DNA from: Bacteroidota bacterium | GTDB lineage: Bacteria > Bacteroidota > Bacteroidia > Flavobacteriales > Weeksellaceae | DNA: 7,570 bases | Assembly: GCA_018266965.1 (NCBI GenBank) | Contig: JAFDZJ010000267.1 | Location: 1-7,570, forward strand | Direction: 5' to 3' | In this document: positions 6,695 through 7,570 of the stretch, one piece after another | Numbering within the stretch: the stretch's first letter is position 1 | Layout of the letters: each line of letters starts with the position of its first letter | Notes under the pieces: generated by a model | Seen by the model: the letters and a program-made list of their open reading frames with translations, nothing else | The model's database searches: none | What the model was told of the DNA's origin: nothing | Position numbers and translations under genes: made by a program

Positions 6695-7444
6695 TTAAAA
6701 TTCGTATTTTATCTCTATACTCAAAGTATTAACAGACTCAAATCTATTTTTAAAGTTAGTACTAATACTAAAAGTTGGTGCAGTTACATCAGCAGAAATT
6801 TCTAATAATTTATTATATTCTGACGAAATTTCTGACTTCACTTCTCTACTTATCAAACTAGTACCTGAATTTCTTGAGTCTCTACCTTCAATCAACTCTA
6901 TAAGTTCAGTTTCATAACCAAGGTTATTTTCTTTGATTATTGTTTTTAGCTCATCAATATTCTTAAAAAGATCAAAATTCTCTTGTTGTTGATATTCTTC
7001 TTTTATTTCTAAAGAGTTCCTATAATTACTCTCAATTTGATTTTTTACATTAACATCCGTTTTTACTACTTTGAAAGTAACTTTTCCATCCGATTCGATT
7101 TCAATTTTTTCACTTTTTGTCAACTTTAATGTAGTTTGAATAGATTTTGCACCTAATTTAGAACCAAATCTTCTATATAAATTAAGTTTTTCTCGCAAAT
7201 AGTAGTGTTCGTCTGTATCTTGGTGTATATAAGTGTCTTTCTGATAAGGATGTAAATAATATACGGTTCCCACTGAAGGAGGATCTCCAACGATTTTAAA
7301 TTCATTAATAAAATCATCTTTATCATAATCAATAGATTTTACAGCCACATTATTATTCAATGGATTTTCTAATTTATATCTGTAATTTAGAGCTTTTTCA
7401 TCTTCTTGAAAAATGATTATCTTATTATTTTGTTCTTTTTTCAT
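6695..7444 (-). CDS. Uncharacterised 249-residue soluble protein
   Basis: I do not recognise this protein. It has no signal peptide and no membrane segment, and is highly charged and poor in Cys (none seen). Residues 1-35 are polar with basic clusters. Residues 45-95 hold a Tyr/His-rich stretch (V-Y-Y-L-H-P-Y near 61-67, and E-H-Y-Y-L near 79-83). Residues 100-135 alternate hydrophobic and polar residues like beta-strands. Residues 140-185 look helical and Glu/Gln/Lys-rich. Residues 190-198 are a short Ser/Arg/Gly linker, and 218-249 return to a strand-like pattern ending in I-E-I-K-Y-E-F. Uninterrupted length, an ATG start, and tight packing (30 bases after an upstream stop, 11 before the zinc-module gene) support a real gene in a small operon. 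Sampled lines are 25-28% GC. No catalytic motif is apparent. A structural or binding role fits the composition, but no function is supported. Confidence 0.8.
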   Translation of the reverse strand: MKKEQNNKIIIFQEDEKALNYRYKLENPLNNNVAVKSIDYDKDDFINEFKIVGDPPSVGTVYYLHPYQKDTYIHQDTDEHYYLREKLNLYRRFGSKLGAKSIQTTLKLTKSEKIEIESDGKVTFKVVKTDVNVKNQIESNYRNSLEIKEEYQQQENFDLFKNIDELKTIIKENNLGYETELIELIEGRDSRNSGTSLISREVKSEISSEYNKLLEISADVTAPTFSISTNFKNRFESVNTLSIEIKYEF

Positions 7445-7474
7445 TTGTTAAAAATTATTTAATAAATTAATTCA

Positions 7475-7570
7475 TTATTTTTTAAAAATAAGAAACATAG
7501 CTATTCCTATCACAATAAGTAAAATACTTAAATTAAGAAGTCTTTTTAAATTTTGATTTTTTTTTAAAGT
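7475..7570 (-). CDS. C-terminal tail of a membrane protein (partial)
   Basis: A minus-strand frame is open from the right edge to a TAA read from 7477-7475, giving 31 residues. Asn, Gln, Lys and Arg residues are followed by a hydrophobic run of about 18 residues (from Leu11 to Phe29: L-L-N-L-S-I-L-L-I-V-I-G-I-A-M-F-L-I-F) and a final Lys-Lys. This is the pattern of a last transmembrane helix with basic flanks. The start lies outside the window, so neither length nor function can be given. The stop is 30 bases before the 249-aa gene on the same strand, so the two are probably co-transcribed. It is too short for composition to be informative, so a chance open frame is not excluded. Confidence 0.55.
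   Translation of the reverse strand, partial: TLKKNQNLKRLLNLSILLIVIGIAMFLIFKK

Noticed and set aside
6695..6721. C-terminal strand ending in Phe of the 249-aa protein as an outer-membrane beta-barrel signal
   Set aside because: The alternating L-S-I-E-I-K-Y-E-F end resembles a barrel signal, but the protein has no signal peptide and a long charged helical middle, so an outer-membrane barrel is unlikely.
6739..6746. TAGATTTG on the minus strand as an internal promoter for the zinc-module gene
   Set aside because: It matches TAnnTTTG but lies inside the coding sequence of the 249-aa gene with no clear -33 partner. Such matches are frequent by chance in AT-rich DNA.

Overview
The window looks like chromosome from a low-GC Bacteroidota member, probably a flavobacterium. 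The reasons are AT-rich DNA, genes without Shine-Dalgarno sequences but with A-rich leaders, several TAnnTTTG promoter elements of the Bacteroidota sigma factor type, and the protein families present. No species can be named from the sequence alone.

Layout from left to right. Positions 1-304 hold the 5' part of a minus-strand gene for an exported protein with a TPR-like segment, cut by the window edge. Next is a minus-strand exported papain-fold peptidase of the bleomycin hydrolase/PepC type (478-1674), with its own intrinsic terminator at 422-453. A divergent intergenic region (1675-1869) carries promoter-like elements and a perfect TTTGACA-AA-TGTCAAA palindrome. This leads into a tight plus-strand operon of three genes: a TolC-type outer-membrane channel (1870-3276), a lipoprotein membrane-fusion adaptor (3299-4258) and an ABC-2 type permease (4278-5462). 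Together these span the envelope as an export system, but no ATPase gene is present here. The permease converges on a minus-strand family-1 uracil-DNA glycosylase (5545-6213).

The right end is the least ordinary part. Three minus-strand reading frames lie in one direction with gaps of 30 and 11 bases: the C-terminal tail of a membrane protein (7475 to the window edge), an unrecognised soluble 249-residue protein (6695-7444), and an 82-residue protein made of two copies of a CX2C-X14-CX2H putative zinc-binding module (6435-6683). The last is about 45% GC, against roughly 25-28% in sampled lines of its neighbour. The set ends at a strong 15-bp-stem hairpin (6387-6419) whose arms are themselves near-palindromes.

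Most of the window is ordinary accessory and housekeeping content. The best candidates for new biology are the unknown 249-aa/zinc-module pair, and the efflux operon without an ATPase but with a candidate operator.
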